Notes under the pieces: generated by a model
Databases searched by the model: none
The model's input: only the letters and a program-made list of their open reading frames with translations
Told to the model about the DNA's origin: nothing
From: an uncultured Verrucomicrobiota bacterium
Lineage (GTDB): Bacteria; Verrucomicrobiota; Verrucomicrobiia; Limisphaerales; UBA9464
Reading direction: 5' to 3'
Assembly: GCA_903907925.1 (NCBI GenBank)
Contig: CAIVQB010000078.1
Coordinates: 1 to 52,547 of the forward strand
DNA length: 52,547 nucleotides
Made by a program: the position numbers and the translations under genes
Shown here: one piece after another, positions 34,916-43,788 of the stretch
Layout: each line of letters begins with the position of its first letter
How positions within the stretch are numbered: position 1 is the first letter of the stretch

Positions 34916-37825
34916 GTGAACACTGGCTCAAAAAAACAACCCTGGGTCGTTCCCGCGGCACTCGTGGCCACCGGATTCGGCGTCAACCTGCTTCCGGTTT
35001 CCATCCTCGCCGGATTGCACCTCTGGCTCGGTGGAACGGCCGTCGCACTGGCCGCCTTGTTCTACGGACCCGCCTGGGGCGCGATCGCCGGCCTGTTCGC
35101 TGGAACGGGTCTGGCCCTGAGCACGGGTCTATTCCCTCCGGTCGTCCTGCTCGCCGCTGAAGGGGCCGTACTCGGTTCCTATGGCCGTCGCGACCGGATT
35201 CCGGTGATCACTGACACGCTCTTTTGGTCCATCGCCGGCGTGCCCGCGGCGTGGGCTGCGTACCACCTGCTTCCGGCCGGATCGTCCAGCCCGTGGATCT
35301 CCGGGCTGGAGCTTCCCTTCAACGGCATTCTCGGAGCGGCCATCGCCGATGCCCTGACTCTTTCGCCACGGATGGTCCGGTGGTTGTCGCCCGATCGCGA
35401 TGAACCCCTGCAACCGCTCCGTCACATGCTGTTGCGGACCCTGACGCTGGTCGGGGCGATCCCGCTGCTGGCGCTCTGCCTGTTGTTCGGACGCACCCTA
35501 GCGAAACAACAATCAGACGAAGCGGCCGAACAGTTGGCCAAGTCCGCGGTGGGTGCCCGAAACATGATCGAAGAGTTCCTGCGTCAACAAAGCCTGGCGC
35601 TCACGACTCTCGCGCGACACTTCGAGACCGATTGGGATCCGACCACCGCGGCGGCACGTTCCGCCCTCAATGTCACTCATTCCCAATACCGCGCCTTCTC
35701 GCGAATGCTGGCGCTGGATCCCGAAGGCCGGGTGTTGTTGCGCAGCGGAAATCAGAGCCCCGGACCGGACCCGACGCCTGACGCCGAGTCCTTCCGCCGC
35801 GCCCTGGGTGAAGACGGTCCCCAAATCTCGGACGTGACGGTCTCCTCGGCCAACGCTGGAAATCCGTCGGTGACCATCTCGGTTCGGATCCGTCGGACCG
35901 GTGGCGGCGTGGGAGGCGTGGTGACTGGAACCCTGACGCTCGAGGGATTGACCGCGTTGCAAAAAACGTATGAGGGAATCCCCGGCGTTTCCCTGCTGGT
36001 GACCGATCATTCCAATCGCCTGATCTATTCCACCGACTCCCGGATGCCTCCGGTCCTGTCCGACGTGTCGACAGTGCCTGCCGTTCGGATGGCGGACGGT
36101 GCCGGGCGCGCGGGTATCTATCAGTTTGCCGCCGGGAACGATTCGCAATCCCGTTCCGACCCCCTGCTCGCCGCCCACACCGAAACCCTTCTGCCCGGCG
36201 GCGGACGCGGCTGGCACCTCTACGTGTGGCAACCCGTCACCCTGGTCCAGCACAACGCCCAGACCTACGTCGTCTGCAGTCTGGCCATGTCCCTGGTCAT
36301 CATCGCGCTCTGCGTTTTGATTTCTCGCACCACCGCGGCGCGCCTCACCCGTCCTCTCGAAGCACTCGTCGAAGAAGTGCGGGCGCTGAATCCTGATTTG
36401 ATTCCGAAGTCGGGGTTCCGACCGATGCCCGGCGTCCCCGAGGAAATCGCCGAGCTTCAGGCCAGTTTTGAAGCCATGGCGGGTCGGATTCATGATTCCT
36501 ACCAGGGAATGAAATCCGCATTGGAAGAGCGGAATGCCGCGAACGGAGAGTTGCAACGGATGGTGAGGACTCTCGACGAAACGGTGGAGCTGCGAACCCG
36601 GGAATTGGCAGAGGCGCGGAAACGGGCCGAGGCGGCCACCCAGGCCAAGAGCGCATTCCTGGCCAACATGAGCCACGAAATCCGCACTCCGATGAACGGA
36701 GTCCTCGGCATGTTGCAATTGCTGGACGACACCCCACTCAACCCGGATCAGCGCGAGATGACGCAGACCATCGGTGCCAGCGCGGATGCCCTCCTCACCG
36801 TGCTCAATGACATCCTGGACTTCTCCAAGATCGAGGCCGGACGCCTGGAGCTGGAGTTGATCGAATTTGACATCCGGTCCACCACCGAATCGGTGATCAA
36901 ATTGTTCAAGGGGCAGGCGCAACAGAAGCGTCTGGAACTCAAGACGCAGTTCGATTCCCGCCTCCCACGCGGCGTCACCGGAGATCCGGGCCGGCTCCGT
37001 CAGATCTTCAGCAATTTCATCAGCAACGCCCTGAAATTCACGGAACGCGGTCACGTGGAGTTGCGAATCAAGGTGCTGAATCGGGCGCACAACTCGGTTC
37101 AGGTTCGCTGCGAGGTCGAGGACACCGGCATCGGAATGGATCCCGCCCACAGCGGCCGTTTGTTCGAGGCCTTTCAACAGGCCGACGCCTCCACCACCCG
37201 TCGATTCGGTGGCACCGGTCTGGGACTGGCCATCTGCCGTCAGTTGATCGGACTGATGGGCGGCGCGATCGGCGTCACCACCGCGCCCGGAAAAGGCTCC
37301 TGCTTCTGGTTCGAGATCAGCCTCGGCACGACCGAGGTGGAGGAAAACACGCTCGACCACAACGCCCGCCAGCTCGCCGCGCAAAGGGCTCTGCGACTGT
37401 TGGTGGTCGAGGACAACGTGCCGGCCCAGCAGTTCGCCCGGCACGTTCTCGAAAAGCTGGGACACGAAGTCACCGTCGTCGCCTCCGGAGAGGAGTCCGT
37501 TGCCGGCTGGGTTCGCGGGGATCGCTTCGATGGCATTTTCATGGACTGGCACCTCGGGGGAATCGACGGCTTGGAAACCACCCGGCGAATTCGGAATCTT
37601 GAAAAGACTTCGGGATCGCGCGAACGCACCACCTACATCATCGCCCTGACCGGCCATGACGACAGCATCGCTCATTCGGCCTGTCGCGACGCCGGCATGA
37701 ACGATTTCCTCGCCAAACCGATCAAGCTCGACGAATTGCGCCGCATCCTCGGGCGCATCCCACGACTCGGCCGCCCCGTGTTTGCCGAACCGTCCTCGTT
37801 CGCGGGAGCTGCAGCCGCAGCCTGA
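34916..37825 (+). CDS. Hybrid sensor histidine kinase
   Basis: A 969-residue membrane protein starting at GTG 34916. An N-terminal region of several helices (about 10-190, with a MASE-like pattern) precedes a long periplasmic sensor of Cache-like appearance (about 205-460). A helix, a HAMP ('[16 protein letters not shown]') and a coiled-coil follow. The HisKA phospho-acceptor His587 is in '[17 protein letters not shown]'. HATPase motifs are '[14 protein letters not shown]', 'VEDTGIGMD' and '[14 protein letters not shown]'. A receiver domain near 825-950 has Asp877 and 'LAKPIKLDE'. No partner output regulator is adjacent, so it is an orphan in this window. Confidence 0.92.
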   Translation: MNTGSKKQPWVVPAALVATGFGVNLLPVSILAGLHLWLGGTAVALAALFYGPAWGAIAGLFAGTGLALSTGLFPPVVLLAAEGAVLGSYGRRDRIPVITDTLFWSIAGVPAAWAAYHLLPAGSSSPWISGLELPFNGILGAAIADALTLSPRMVRWLSPDRDEPLQPLRHMLLRTLTLVGAIPLLALCLLFGRTLAKQQSDEAAEQLAKSAVGARNMIEEFLRQQSLALTTLARHFETDWDPTTAAARSALNVTHSQYRAFSRMLALDPEGRVLLRSGNQSPGPDPTPDAESFRRALGEDGPQISDVTVSSANAGNPSVTISVRIRRTGGGVGGVVTGTLTLEGLTALQKTYEGIPGVSLLVTDHSNRLIYSTDSRMPPVLSDVSTVPAVRMADGAGRAGIYQFAAGNDSQSRSDPLLAAHTETLLPGGGRGWHLYVWQPVTLVQHNAQTYVVCSLAMSLVIIALCVLISRTTAARLTRPLEALVEEVRALNPDLIPKSGFRPMPGVPEEIAELQASFEAMAGRIHDSYQGMKSALEERNAANGELQRMVRTLDETVELRTRELAEARKRAEAATQAKSAFLANMSHEIRTPMNGVLGMLQLLDDTPLNPDQREMTQTIGASADALLTVLNDILDFSKIEAGRLELELIEFDIRSTTESVIKLFKGQAQQKRLELKTQFDSRLPRGVTGDPGRLRQIFSNFISNALKFTERGHVELRIKVLNRAHNSVQVRCEVEDTGIGMDPAHSGRLFEAFQQADASTTRRFGGTGLGLAICRQLIGLMGGAIGVTTAPGKGSCFWFEISLGTTEVEENTLDHNARQLAAQRALRLLVVEDNVPAQQFARHVLEKLGHEVTVVASGEESVAGWVRGDRFDGIFMDWHLGGIDGLETTRRIRNLEKTSGSRERTTYIIALTGHDDSIAHSACRDAGMNDFLAKPIKLDELRRILGRIPRLGRPVFAEPSSFAGAAAAA

Positions 37826-37850
37826 ACCTAAGATTGCGTCGACCGCCGGC

Positions 37851-39113
37851 TCAATCGCGGACCGCGGCGGACACCATTTCCAGAACGCGCCGAAGCCCAT
37901 CGTCACCGCCCAGGCTGCCTTCGTTGAAGGGCGTGCGCGGAACGGGCTTCCAATCGTCCCGCGAATGGTCGACCGGATCCGGCTGGGGAAGCCCGGTCAG
38001 GGTCGGATCGTATTGCCCGTTGTTGCCGCCCATTTTGTAGATGACGAGATCCAGCGACGGGACCACGAACAATCCAAAGCCACCCGCCCCGGATTTGTAG
38101 TAGGCATCGCGGGGTGCACCCGCGACATGGCCGTCGGAGTTGTTTTCGAACATCAGGCTGAACGGAGTGTGAGGATTCCAGGGCGACGGACTTCCGCAGA
38201 GCCGGACATAGTCGGCCGGCACCAACTGACGGCCGGCCCAACGCCCTTCACGCAGCAAACAGTATCCGAACCGAAGCGCATCGGTTGCATGCACCGCGAT
38301 GCTGCCGGCTCCGTTCGCGTGCGGCATCGTGAAGTCGCCTCGGTGAAGGCAGTAACCCCACGGTCCCCAGCCCATCGGCTTCGCCAGGCGGGTGTCGATA
38401 TAATCCTGCAGGTCCATTCCCGAAATGCGGCGTAGAACCATCGAAGCGATATGCGGCGCCGGAGAGGAATAGGAATACCCTGCCCCGGCATTGGTCCACA
38501 GGACGGTCCGGATCGAGGACCGGTCGAGATCCCGGATGTCCTGCCCGGAAACCGGGGTCAGCGGAACCGTTTGACCCCGCACCACTCCGGGACTGGTCCC
38601 TTCCCCATGATAACCCGCGGTCATGCACAACAATTGTCCCAAAGTGATGTCGGAGCGCCGCGGATCATCCAACGGGAACGCTTCGGGCAACAGGTCCGGC
38701 GTGAACACGCGGGTCGAAAGACCGTCCGGAAGCCGGTCCTTGAATTCGTTCAACAGGATGCCACAGGCCACGCTGGTATAGGCTTTTCCGGTTGAGGCCA
38801 TGTCGGGGTTCACGTTGCGCTGAGCCCGTCCGGCATAGCCTTCGAATACGAGATACCCACGGCGAACTACCAATAAACCAGCGTTCTGACTGCAGCGCTG
38901 GGTGAACTCCCACGCCCGTTCCAGGCGCTGGGGATCGATACCCGCCTTTTGCCGGACGGCTCGCGCATCGGTCAATGTCCTCCACCCGCCCTGACTGTCG
39001 GGCGGCGGAAAATAGTCGGCGGCGTGCACCCGACCGAACCCGGATGAACCCAATCCCAAGACTCCAACGATCATGACGGCCAGACCGGCCAGGCGGCGAA
39101 CAACGGAGAACAT
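37851..39113 (-). CDS. Secreted serine hydrolase, beta-lactamase/PBP4 family
   Basis: A 420-residue exported protein (signal peptide to about residue 31, ending VHAAD). The class C beta-lactamase/esterase fold has SxxK at 107-110 (STGK in 'DMASTGKAYTSVACG') and a Tyr motif 'GYSYSSPAPHIASMVLRR'. The C-terminal 'YYKSGAGGFGLFVVPSLDLV' replaces the KTG-type strand. Such proteins are often esterases or peptidases rather than true beta-lactamases. It lies 60 nt after the Cys/His-motif membrane protein on the same strand and is convergent with the kinase (25-nt gap, no clear terminator). Confidence 0.88.
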   Translation of the reverse strand: MFSVVRRLAGLAVMIVGVLGLGSSGFGRVHAADYFPPPDSQGGWRTLTDARAVRQKAGIDPQRLERAWEFTQRCSQNAGLLVVRRGYLVFEGYAGRAQRNVNPDMASTGKAYTSVACGILLNEFKDRLPDGLSTRVFTPDLLPEAFPLDDPRRSDITLGQLLCMTAGYHGEGTSPGVVRGQTVPLTPVSGQDIRDLDRSSIRTVLWTNAGAGYSYSSPAPHIASMVLRRISGMDLQDYIDTRLAKPMGWGPWGYCLHRGDFTMPHANGAGSIAVHATDALRFGYCLLREGRWAGRQLVPADYVRLCGSPSPWNPHTPFSLMFENNSDGHVAGAPRDAYYKSGAGGFGLFVVPSLDLVIYKMGGNNGQYDPTLTGLPQPDPVDHSRDDWKPVPRTPFNEGSLGGDDGLRRVLEMVSAAVRD

Positions 39114-39173
39114 GGGGCCGATGAAGCCATATTCACGAAAGTGGAGCCACTGAGATCGAACGCTCCGACCCTC

Positions 39174-39914
39174 TCAACGAACCAACGACAGTTCTCCCAC
39201 CTCCAACCGCGCCAATCCGTCCTGCACCGTCAGTTTTCCAACGGCGCGTACTTCCCTCGCCGCCCATTCCACGTCAAATCGAAGCCGTTCGCCGGCCGGG
39301 CCGGTCAGGAGGATGACCTGTTCTTCGCCATCGGAACTGCGAATCCGAAGGCCGGGCGGAATCCCACCGCTCAAACAACGAACCGCGCAGGCGCGATGGA
39401 CCTTCCCCGTCCCCGGCCGCATGACGCCGAGATAACATTTGGTGTCGACCAATTCGCCCACCAGCGAGACGGCCGCGGTGGTTGCGATCGTGGTATCGGC
39501 CGGAGCGGGACCCGCTGGACCCACCGAGCGAATGGATTCCGGATCGTTGACCTCGATCATCGAAACCGATCCCTTCTGAATTAAAGTCCCTTTGAACCTT
39601 ACTCGCATGCCGTGAAGCGCCATCAACGACGCCGGCGGGCCGTGCTTGCCGGAGCCGACCAAAAGATATCGAGTGACGACGCCTGAATCCGATGTCGACC
39701 GAAGCAGGGGTAAGGAAGTGGCCTCTAGCACGCCTTCGAAACTTCGCAGCTCACCGTACTCGAAGGTGCCCGATTCAGCCGGGGTCTGAAGCGCCGCCGC
39801 AACGCCGCAAACGATTAGCGCCATCAGCAGAATGGCCGCCGCAATCCACCGGGTCGAACGCGCAAGGACCGGCGGACTCGAGCGGTCATAGCCGATGTAG
39901 AATTCATCGTTCAT
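39174..39914 (-). CDS. Single-pass membrane protein with Cys/His motif
   Basis: A 246-residue protein started at ATG 39914-39912 (ATGA overlap with the Rieske gene). One helix at about 23-42 anchors an outer domain of two parts. The second part carries 'VGELVDTKCYLGVMRPGTGK' followed by 'VHRACAVRCLSGGIPP', giving Cys160, His173, Cys176 and Cys180. I have seen this Cys/His signature as a recurring domain beside Rieske/ferric-reductase genes (memory, not checked). The spacing of Cys and His would suit metal or cofactor binding. The specific role is unknown. Confidence 0.75.
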   Translation of the reverse strand: MNDEFYIGYDRSSPPVLARSTRWIAAAILLMALIVCGVAAALQTPAESGTFEYGELRSFEGVLEATSLPLLRSTSDSGVVTRYLLVGSGKHGPPASLMALHGMRVRFKGTLIQKGSVSMIEVNDPESIRSVGPAGPAPADTTIATTAAVSLVGELVDTKCYLGVMRPGTGKVHRACAVRCLSGGIPPGLRIRSSDGEEQVILLTGPAGERLRFDVEWAAREVRAVGKLTVQDGLARLEVGELSLVR

Positions 39915-40981
39915 GAGACGGGGAGTCCCTCTTTCGGATGCGCGACAAATTCCCCATGTGGAGGAGGACTGGTCGCCACCCAGACGTGTCCGTCGAAGAC
40001 CCGAACGGCATACGTTGCCAGGCGCTCGTTGAACGGCGGCGGACTGCATCCGTCCTCAGGGCGATAGTTCCATCCATGCCAGGGACAGGTGATGCAACCG
40101 TCCACGATGCACCCTTCACCCACCGGCCCGCCTTGATGCCGACACACATTGGAGGTGGCGTGGAAGCGGTCGTGATGCCGCCATACGGCAATTCGTTGCC
40201 CGGAAATGACAACGACTCGCGCCCGGCCCTCAGGGATCGCCGACGTCGATCCAGCGTCCACAAAGCCGTCGTTACGCGCCGCGACCTCGAGCCGATCCAT
40301 TCGCGCTTCCTTCCAAGCGGCCGCCAGATGAACACCGGTCACCGTGCAAAATCCCAGCCCCAGCAAAACAACATATACCGGGCTGCGTTCATCTTGCAGC
40401 GCACCCAGCCCGACGTGAACCACCAGCAGACCGTAGGCGGCATACCCCCCCAGATGCAGCGTCTTCCAGAACGCCGCGCCCAGATTCCGAAGCCAGAAAT
40501 CATGGCTGGTCACCGCCAGAACGCCCAGGATCAACAGGGCCACGACGCCAAACGGTTCGAATGGAAACTGCGCCAAGTTCCAACCCCCACCCGCGTGGAT
40601 GCGATAGTCGCGTTGATAGGCAGTCCACAGACTGACCAGCGGATTCTCGTTCCCCAGCGCGTGAAACTGGATCGTAGAAAACACGCCGTGGATCCCGGCG
40701 AGGCCGAACATCGTCACTCCAAGATGGCGCCGATTGTAGAGGAGCGGCAGCCATCGCGAATCGAGTCGGGCCAGAGGACCGATGCAAAGAATAACGTGAA
40801 GCAGCAGGAAGCCTGAGATCGAACATCCGCGGATGATCAGGGTTTCGGCGGTGGTGTTGGGTGAAAACCACAACGACACGCCTGTAAACACGGAAAGGCT
40901 CAAGACCAGCACCAACAGCAGAGTCAGATCGTAGATCCGCTTCTGTCGGTTCCAGTCCACCGGACGATAGGAAAGGCCCAT
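39911..40981 (-). CDS. Ferric-reductase-type membrane domain fused to Rieske 2Fe-2S
   Basis: A 356-residue protein started at ATG 40981-40979. About six helices form a ferric-reductase-like unit with candidate heme-ligating His62, His98, His176 and His189. A basic linker is followed by a Rieske domain with cluster ligands Cys280, His282 (CRHQGG) and Cys299, His302 (CPWHGWNY), all intact. Electron flow across the membrane between heme and a 2Fe-2S cluster is expected. The flavin reductase and the other genes of this operon are likely partners. The start gives a two-nucleotide gap (TAA-C-ATG) to the upstream gene. Confidence 0.88.
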   Translation of the reverse strand: MGLSYRPVDWNRQKRIYDLTLLLVLVLSLSVFTGVSLWFSPNTTAETLIIRGCSISGFLLLHVILCIGPLARLDSRWLPLLYNRRHLGVTMFGLAGIHGVFSTIQFHALGNENPLVSLWTAYQRDYRIHAGGGWNLAQFPFEPFGVVALLILGVLAVTSHDFWLRNLGAAFWKTLHLGGYAAYGLLVVHVGLGALQDERSPVYVVLLGLGFCTVTGVHLAAAWKEARMDRLEVAARNDGFVDAGSTSAIPEGRARVVVISGQRIAVWRHHDRFHATSNVCRHQGGPVGEGCIVDGCITCPWHGWNYRPEDGCSPPPFNERLATYAVRVFDGHVWVATSPPPHGEFVAHPKEGLPVS

Positions 40982-40982
40982 G

Positions 40983-41390
40983 TTACGGCCGCTCCTGTTG
41001 CACCGAAACGGTCGGCAACCCATTGGGGAACGGATCCACGGTGGAGCGCGTCGGCCGCCATCCCAGAATCATCGCCAGACCGATCGGCACCAAGACCGCC
41101 AACGCCTGCCACGCGTAACGATGAACCCGCCGCGCCCGGCCCGGCCACATCCGTTCAACCCAGGCTTCCGCGCGATTCGATCTCGTTCGATTTCCCCACC
41201 AGACCCACGTCAGCAATGGCCAGAGCAGGATTAATCCGGGAAACAGGATCAGCCGAAGCCCCAGACCCGTGCCGCGGACCGCCGGATCCATGCGTTCCAG
41301 CACCGACCGTTGAATCCACAACGCAAACAGGCATCCGATCCCAAGGTGGATCGCTCCCAACCCCAGCAGGATTTCCACGATCATCCTCAT
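40983..41390 (-). CDS. 135-aa multi-helix membrane protein, unknown
   Basis: Started at ATG 41390-41388 (ATGA overlap with the YHS-like gene). Three membrane helices are visible (about 3-20, 46-67 and 97-113) with a basic stretch 'ERMWPGRARRVHRYAW' in the loop. No family recognised. Its place between the YHS-like protein and the ferric-reductase/Rieske fusion suggests a structural or assembly role in the same membrane complex (inference). The frame is open upstream to 41597, but that part lies inside the YHS gene. Confidence 0.7.
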   Translation of the reverse strand: MRMIVEILLGLGAIHLGIGCLFALWIQRSVLERMDPAVRGTGLGLRLILFPGLILLWPLLTWVWWGNRTRSNRAEAWVERMWPGRARRVHRYAWQALAVLVPIGLAMILGWRPTRSTVDPFPNGLPTVSVQQERP

Positions 41391-41869
41391 CGCTGGGTCG
41401 AACCGGTTCGATGCTTCTCCGCGGCTCCTTGAAGACGTTTCCAATGGGAATCCGCCTGGGTCAGATTCCCCTGGGGATCCCGGTTGAAATCGTCCCGAAT
41501 CGAGAGGTTCTTCTGAAGCAACAGGCGTCCGTCCACGATTTGCCAGGCTTCGACCTTGATCGGAACCAGTACGCCCCGCCCGACGCCATAAGCGCAATAG
41601 CCGCCGAACTGCGGCTCGTATTTGGCGGGCGTAGCATCGAACAACGCCTTGTTTTTGGCCGAATGAAACCGGTACTTCGCCCCGTGAAACTCACTCTGCC
41701 ACTGCTCCATTCCCTTCACTGGCCCGCCGACGGTGAAAAAGGCGACCGGATCATAGCTCTGAAGCGCCACACCGGCCGAGTCGAGGTTGAGCAGACTTTG
41801 ATCTGCCCCGAAAACCGGCTGCCAAAGTCCGACCCACAACAACAGCACGCTAAAGAATCGTCGATTCAT
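41387..41869 (-). CDS. Secreted YHS-domain-like protein
   Basis: A 160-residue exported protein from ATG 41869-41867, with signal peptide to about residue 22 (VFGAD). The core 'ALQSYDPVAFFTVGGPVKG', 'GAKYRFHSAKNKALFDATPA' and 'YEPQFGGYCAYGVGRG' matches secreted YHS-like proteins, which resemble metal-binding or metal-handling domains. The Cys in GGYCAYG is a candidate ligand. It begins the overlap chain leading to the Rieske protein, so a redox or metal role for the operon is likely. Confidence 0.82.
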   Translation of the reverse strand: MNRRFFSVLLLWVGLWQPVFGADQSLLNLDSAGVALQSYDPVAFFTVGGPVKGMEQWQSEFHGAKYRFHSAKNKALFDATPAKYEPQFGGYCAYGVGRGVLVPIKVEAWQIVDGRLLLQKNLSIRDDFNRDPQGNLTQADSHWKRLQGAAEKHRTGSTQR

Positions 41870-41917
41870 TGGGGTGAGTGTCGAACGCACACCCAACCTT
41901 ACAGGAATCGCGCGGGA

Positions 41918-42472
41918 CTACTGTTTCGGGGGCACACCGTGGAATCGGCTCACGAATTCCGAGAAACCTTTGGCCTGCTGACGGAGCCGGCCCCCTAACT
42001 CGGGATCCGTCAATTGCCCAGCTTCATTCAGCAGTTTGCCGATGCCCGGCATGAAGACCCGTTCGGGGAACAAATACGCATTCCGGTAGCCGAAGATTTG
42101 CTGTAATTGCTCGACGCTGCGCAGGGCGCCCCACATCCCGGCGGCAAGACCCACAAAGCACACCGGCCGTTTCTCGAAACTTTCCGGGAATTTCAGGTGA
42201 TCGATGAAGACCTTGAGCACACCCGGCATGGAGCCGTTGTACTCCGGGGTCACGACCACCAGACCGCTGGAATCCAAAACTGCCTGCGCCATCGGAGCGA
42301 AGCTGGGTGGTTTTTCACCATAGGCGGCGGGCAAAAACAGCTCCGCTGGCAGATCTTGAAGATCCAGGATTCGCGCCGGAACGCCCAGTTCCTGGTAGAT
42401 TCCGGCCAGGATGGCGGTGATTTTTCGGGTGTTACTGCCGGGACGATTGGTCCCTGAAATCAAGGTGATCAT
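41918..42472 (-). CDS. NAD(P)H-dependent FMN reductase
   Basis: A 184-residue flavodoxin-fold enzyme from ATG 42472-42470. The flavin phosphate loop 'ISGTNRPGSNTRKI', 'VVVTPEYNGSMPGVLKVFID' and 'KPVCF'-like strand ('RPVCFVGLAAGMWGALRSVE') are typical of the SsuE/azoreductase-type family. It reduces FMN with NAD(P)H and passes electrons to flavin-dependent or membrane acceptors. It lies 48 nt before the YHS-like gene on the same strand and may feed the ferric-reductase/Rieske chain from the cytoplasm (inference). Confidence 0.92.
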   Translation of the reverse strand: MITLISGTNRPGSNTRKITAILAGIYQELGVPARILDLQDLPAELFLPAAYGEKPPSFAPMAQAVLDSSGLVVVTPEYNGSMPGVLKVFIDHLKFPESFEKRPVCFVGLAAGMWGALRSVEQLQQIFGYRNAYLFPERVFMPGIGKLLNEAGQLTDPELGGRLRQQAKGFSEFVSRFHGVPPKQ

Positions 42473-42864
42473 GGTCGCATGGGTCAAAAGTGTCGGCGGC
42501 CACCGATGGCATCCGAGGCGTTGCCGGCCTTTGTCTATCCGAGTCGGGGAGCAGAGTCTACCTTGTCCGCGAACTCTCCGGCGACACCCCCGTCGACTCC
42601 AATTGCCCGAGCGGCAGTGTGCGGTCCCCGGCGAAACCCGTAGCAACTCTTTCTCAACCCGCGTGTAAGGAATCCAGATCGACTGCGACTCTGATGCACA
42701 TGTTTGTCGCCCATCCTTCCGCCCCGTCGACCGGGTCGAGCCATTTCACCGAAGACTCACGGCTACAGGAATCCAATCGGGCAACGACACCCCTGCGATT
42801 TGGCGCTCCATTCGTGTCTCTCCCCGACCCTCCCCCGTCGGAAGTTGAAACAGCGGGCGCTCCC
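42473..42864. other. Gap between FMN reductase and DinB-like gene, no gene seen
   Basis: No convincing gene is seen. An open frame runs in from 42490 into the DinB-like gene, but its N-terminal part is Pro/Ser-rich and looks non-coding. The two genes are divergent, so this gap should hold both promoters; I see none I would name. Confidence 0.4.
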
Positions 42865-43404
42865 GTGACGGATCCATCAGCCCGAGTCGACGGGAGGATA
42901 ATCGAAGGAGCGATCGACCTCTTGCGCCAGGGTGAAACGCTTCTGGTTGTCCTTCCGGACGGCACCTACACCCAGACCGTTCCCGTCGCTTTCGGCGCGT
43001 CGATCGGAGGTCACTATCGGCATTGCCTCGATCACTTCGCGAATGTCCTCCGCGGCTTGGACACTCGTCGGATTGACTATGATGACCGGGAACGGGATCG
43101 ACGCCTGGAGACCGATCGGGAGTTCGCGGTCGGTTATTCCCGGGCAATCCGGTTGGAACTCCAAAGGATCCTTCCGGACAAACTTCAGGACCCGGTTTCG
43201 GTCCGGTGCGAAATCAGCTACCGGCCAGGCGATTCACCGGTGGTTGAGTCCACACTCGGGCGTGAACTCGTGTACGCCATCGCCCACGGCATTCATCACT
43301 ACGCCCTTATTTCAGTCATGGCCCGTCTGATGAATGCCACATTGCCCACCCATTTCGGTGTCGCACCCTCCACGGTCGATCATCGGAGTATCACGACCAA
43401 GTAG
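42865..43404 (+). CDS. DinB-like protein
   Basis: A 179-residue protein if started at GTG 42865; an upstream ATG at 42694 would add 57 low-complexity residues. It has the DinB four-helix pattern: 'IEGAIDLLRQGETLL', 'ASIGGHYRHCLDHFANVLRG' and 'AIAHGIHHYALISVMARLM'. His residues in GHYRHCLDH and HGIHHYA fit the three-His metal site of this superfamily, and the end 'ATLPTHFGVAPSTVDHR' resembles a subgroup in Bacteroidota. Family members are often thiol-dependent transferases, but no substrate can be inferred. Confidence 0.75.
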   Translation: MTDPSARVDGRIIEGAIDLLRQGETLLVVLPDGTYTQTVPVAFGASIGGHYRHCLDHFANVLRGLDTRRIDYDDRERDRRLETDREFAVGYSRAIRLELQRILPDKLQDPVSVRCEISYRPGDSPVVESTLGRELVYAIAHGIHHYALISVMARLMNATLPTHFGVAPSTVDHRSITTK

Positions 43405-43470
43405 GCGCTTCTGAATGGATTCCTTAAATGGCGGTCTATGATCTCAACTGAATCCAATCCCCGACACTGA

Positions 43471-43710
43471 ATGGAAAAGGAACGCGATAAAAACTATGTC
43501 TCGGTAGGATTCTGGTTTCTCTCAATGGTCGTCATGGCCGTACCGCTCGTGAATGTCATCATGACGCTGGTTTGGGCGTTCACCGGCGAAAACGAAACCC
43601 GCAAGAACTACTTCAAGGCCGTCATCCTGGTGTTCTTCTTGGTCATCGGGTTCACGGTTTTCTTTCTGATGCTCGGCTCGCTTCCGGGTTTTCTCAGCAG
43701 GTTCAACTAG
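43471..43710 (+). CDS. 79-aa two-helix membrane protein
   Basis: A small membrane protein with a charged start (MEKERDKNYVS) and two helices (about 11-36 and 47-71) connected by 'GENETRKNYFK'. The pattern is similar to many short, uncharacterised bacterial membrane proteins. It lies 66 nt after the DinB-like gene and 78 nt before the DedA::ATP-grasp fusion, on the same strand. Function unknown. Confidence 0.72.
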   Translation: MEKERDKNYVSVGFWFLSMVVMAVPLVNVIMTLVWAFTGENETRKNYFKAVILVFFLVIGFTVFFLMLGSLPGFLSRFN

Positions 43711-43788
43711 CTCCCAGAATGACACTCTTCACAACGCCCGCCCCCGCCTCGGAGCGAATCCGGCACGTCGGCTGCCCCTAGGAATGTC

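Noticed and set aside
35513-37906. A 797-aa minus-strand frame opposite the hybrid kinase
   Set aside because: The plus strand has all kinase motifs; the opposite frame has only low-complexity composition.
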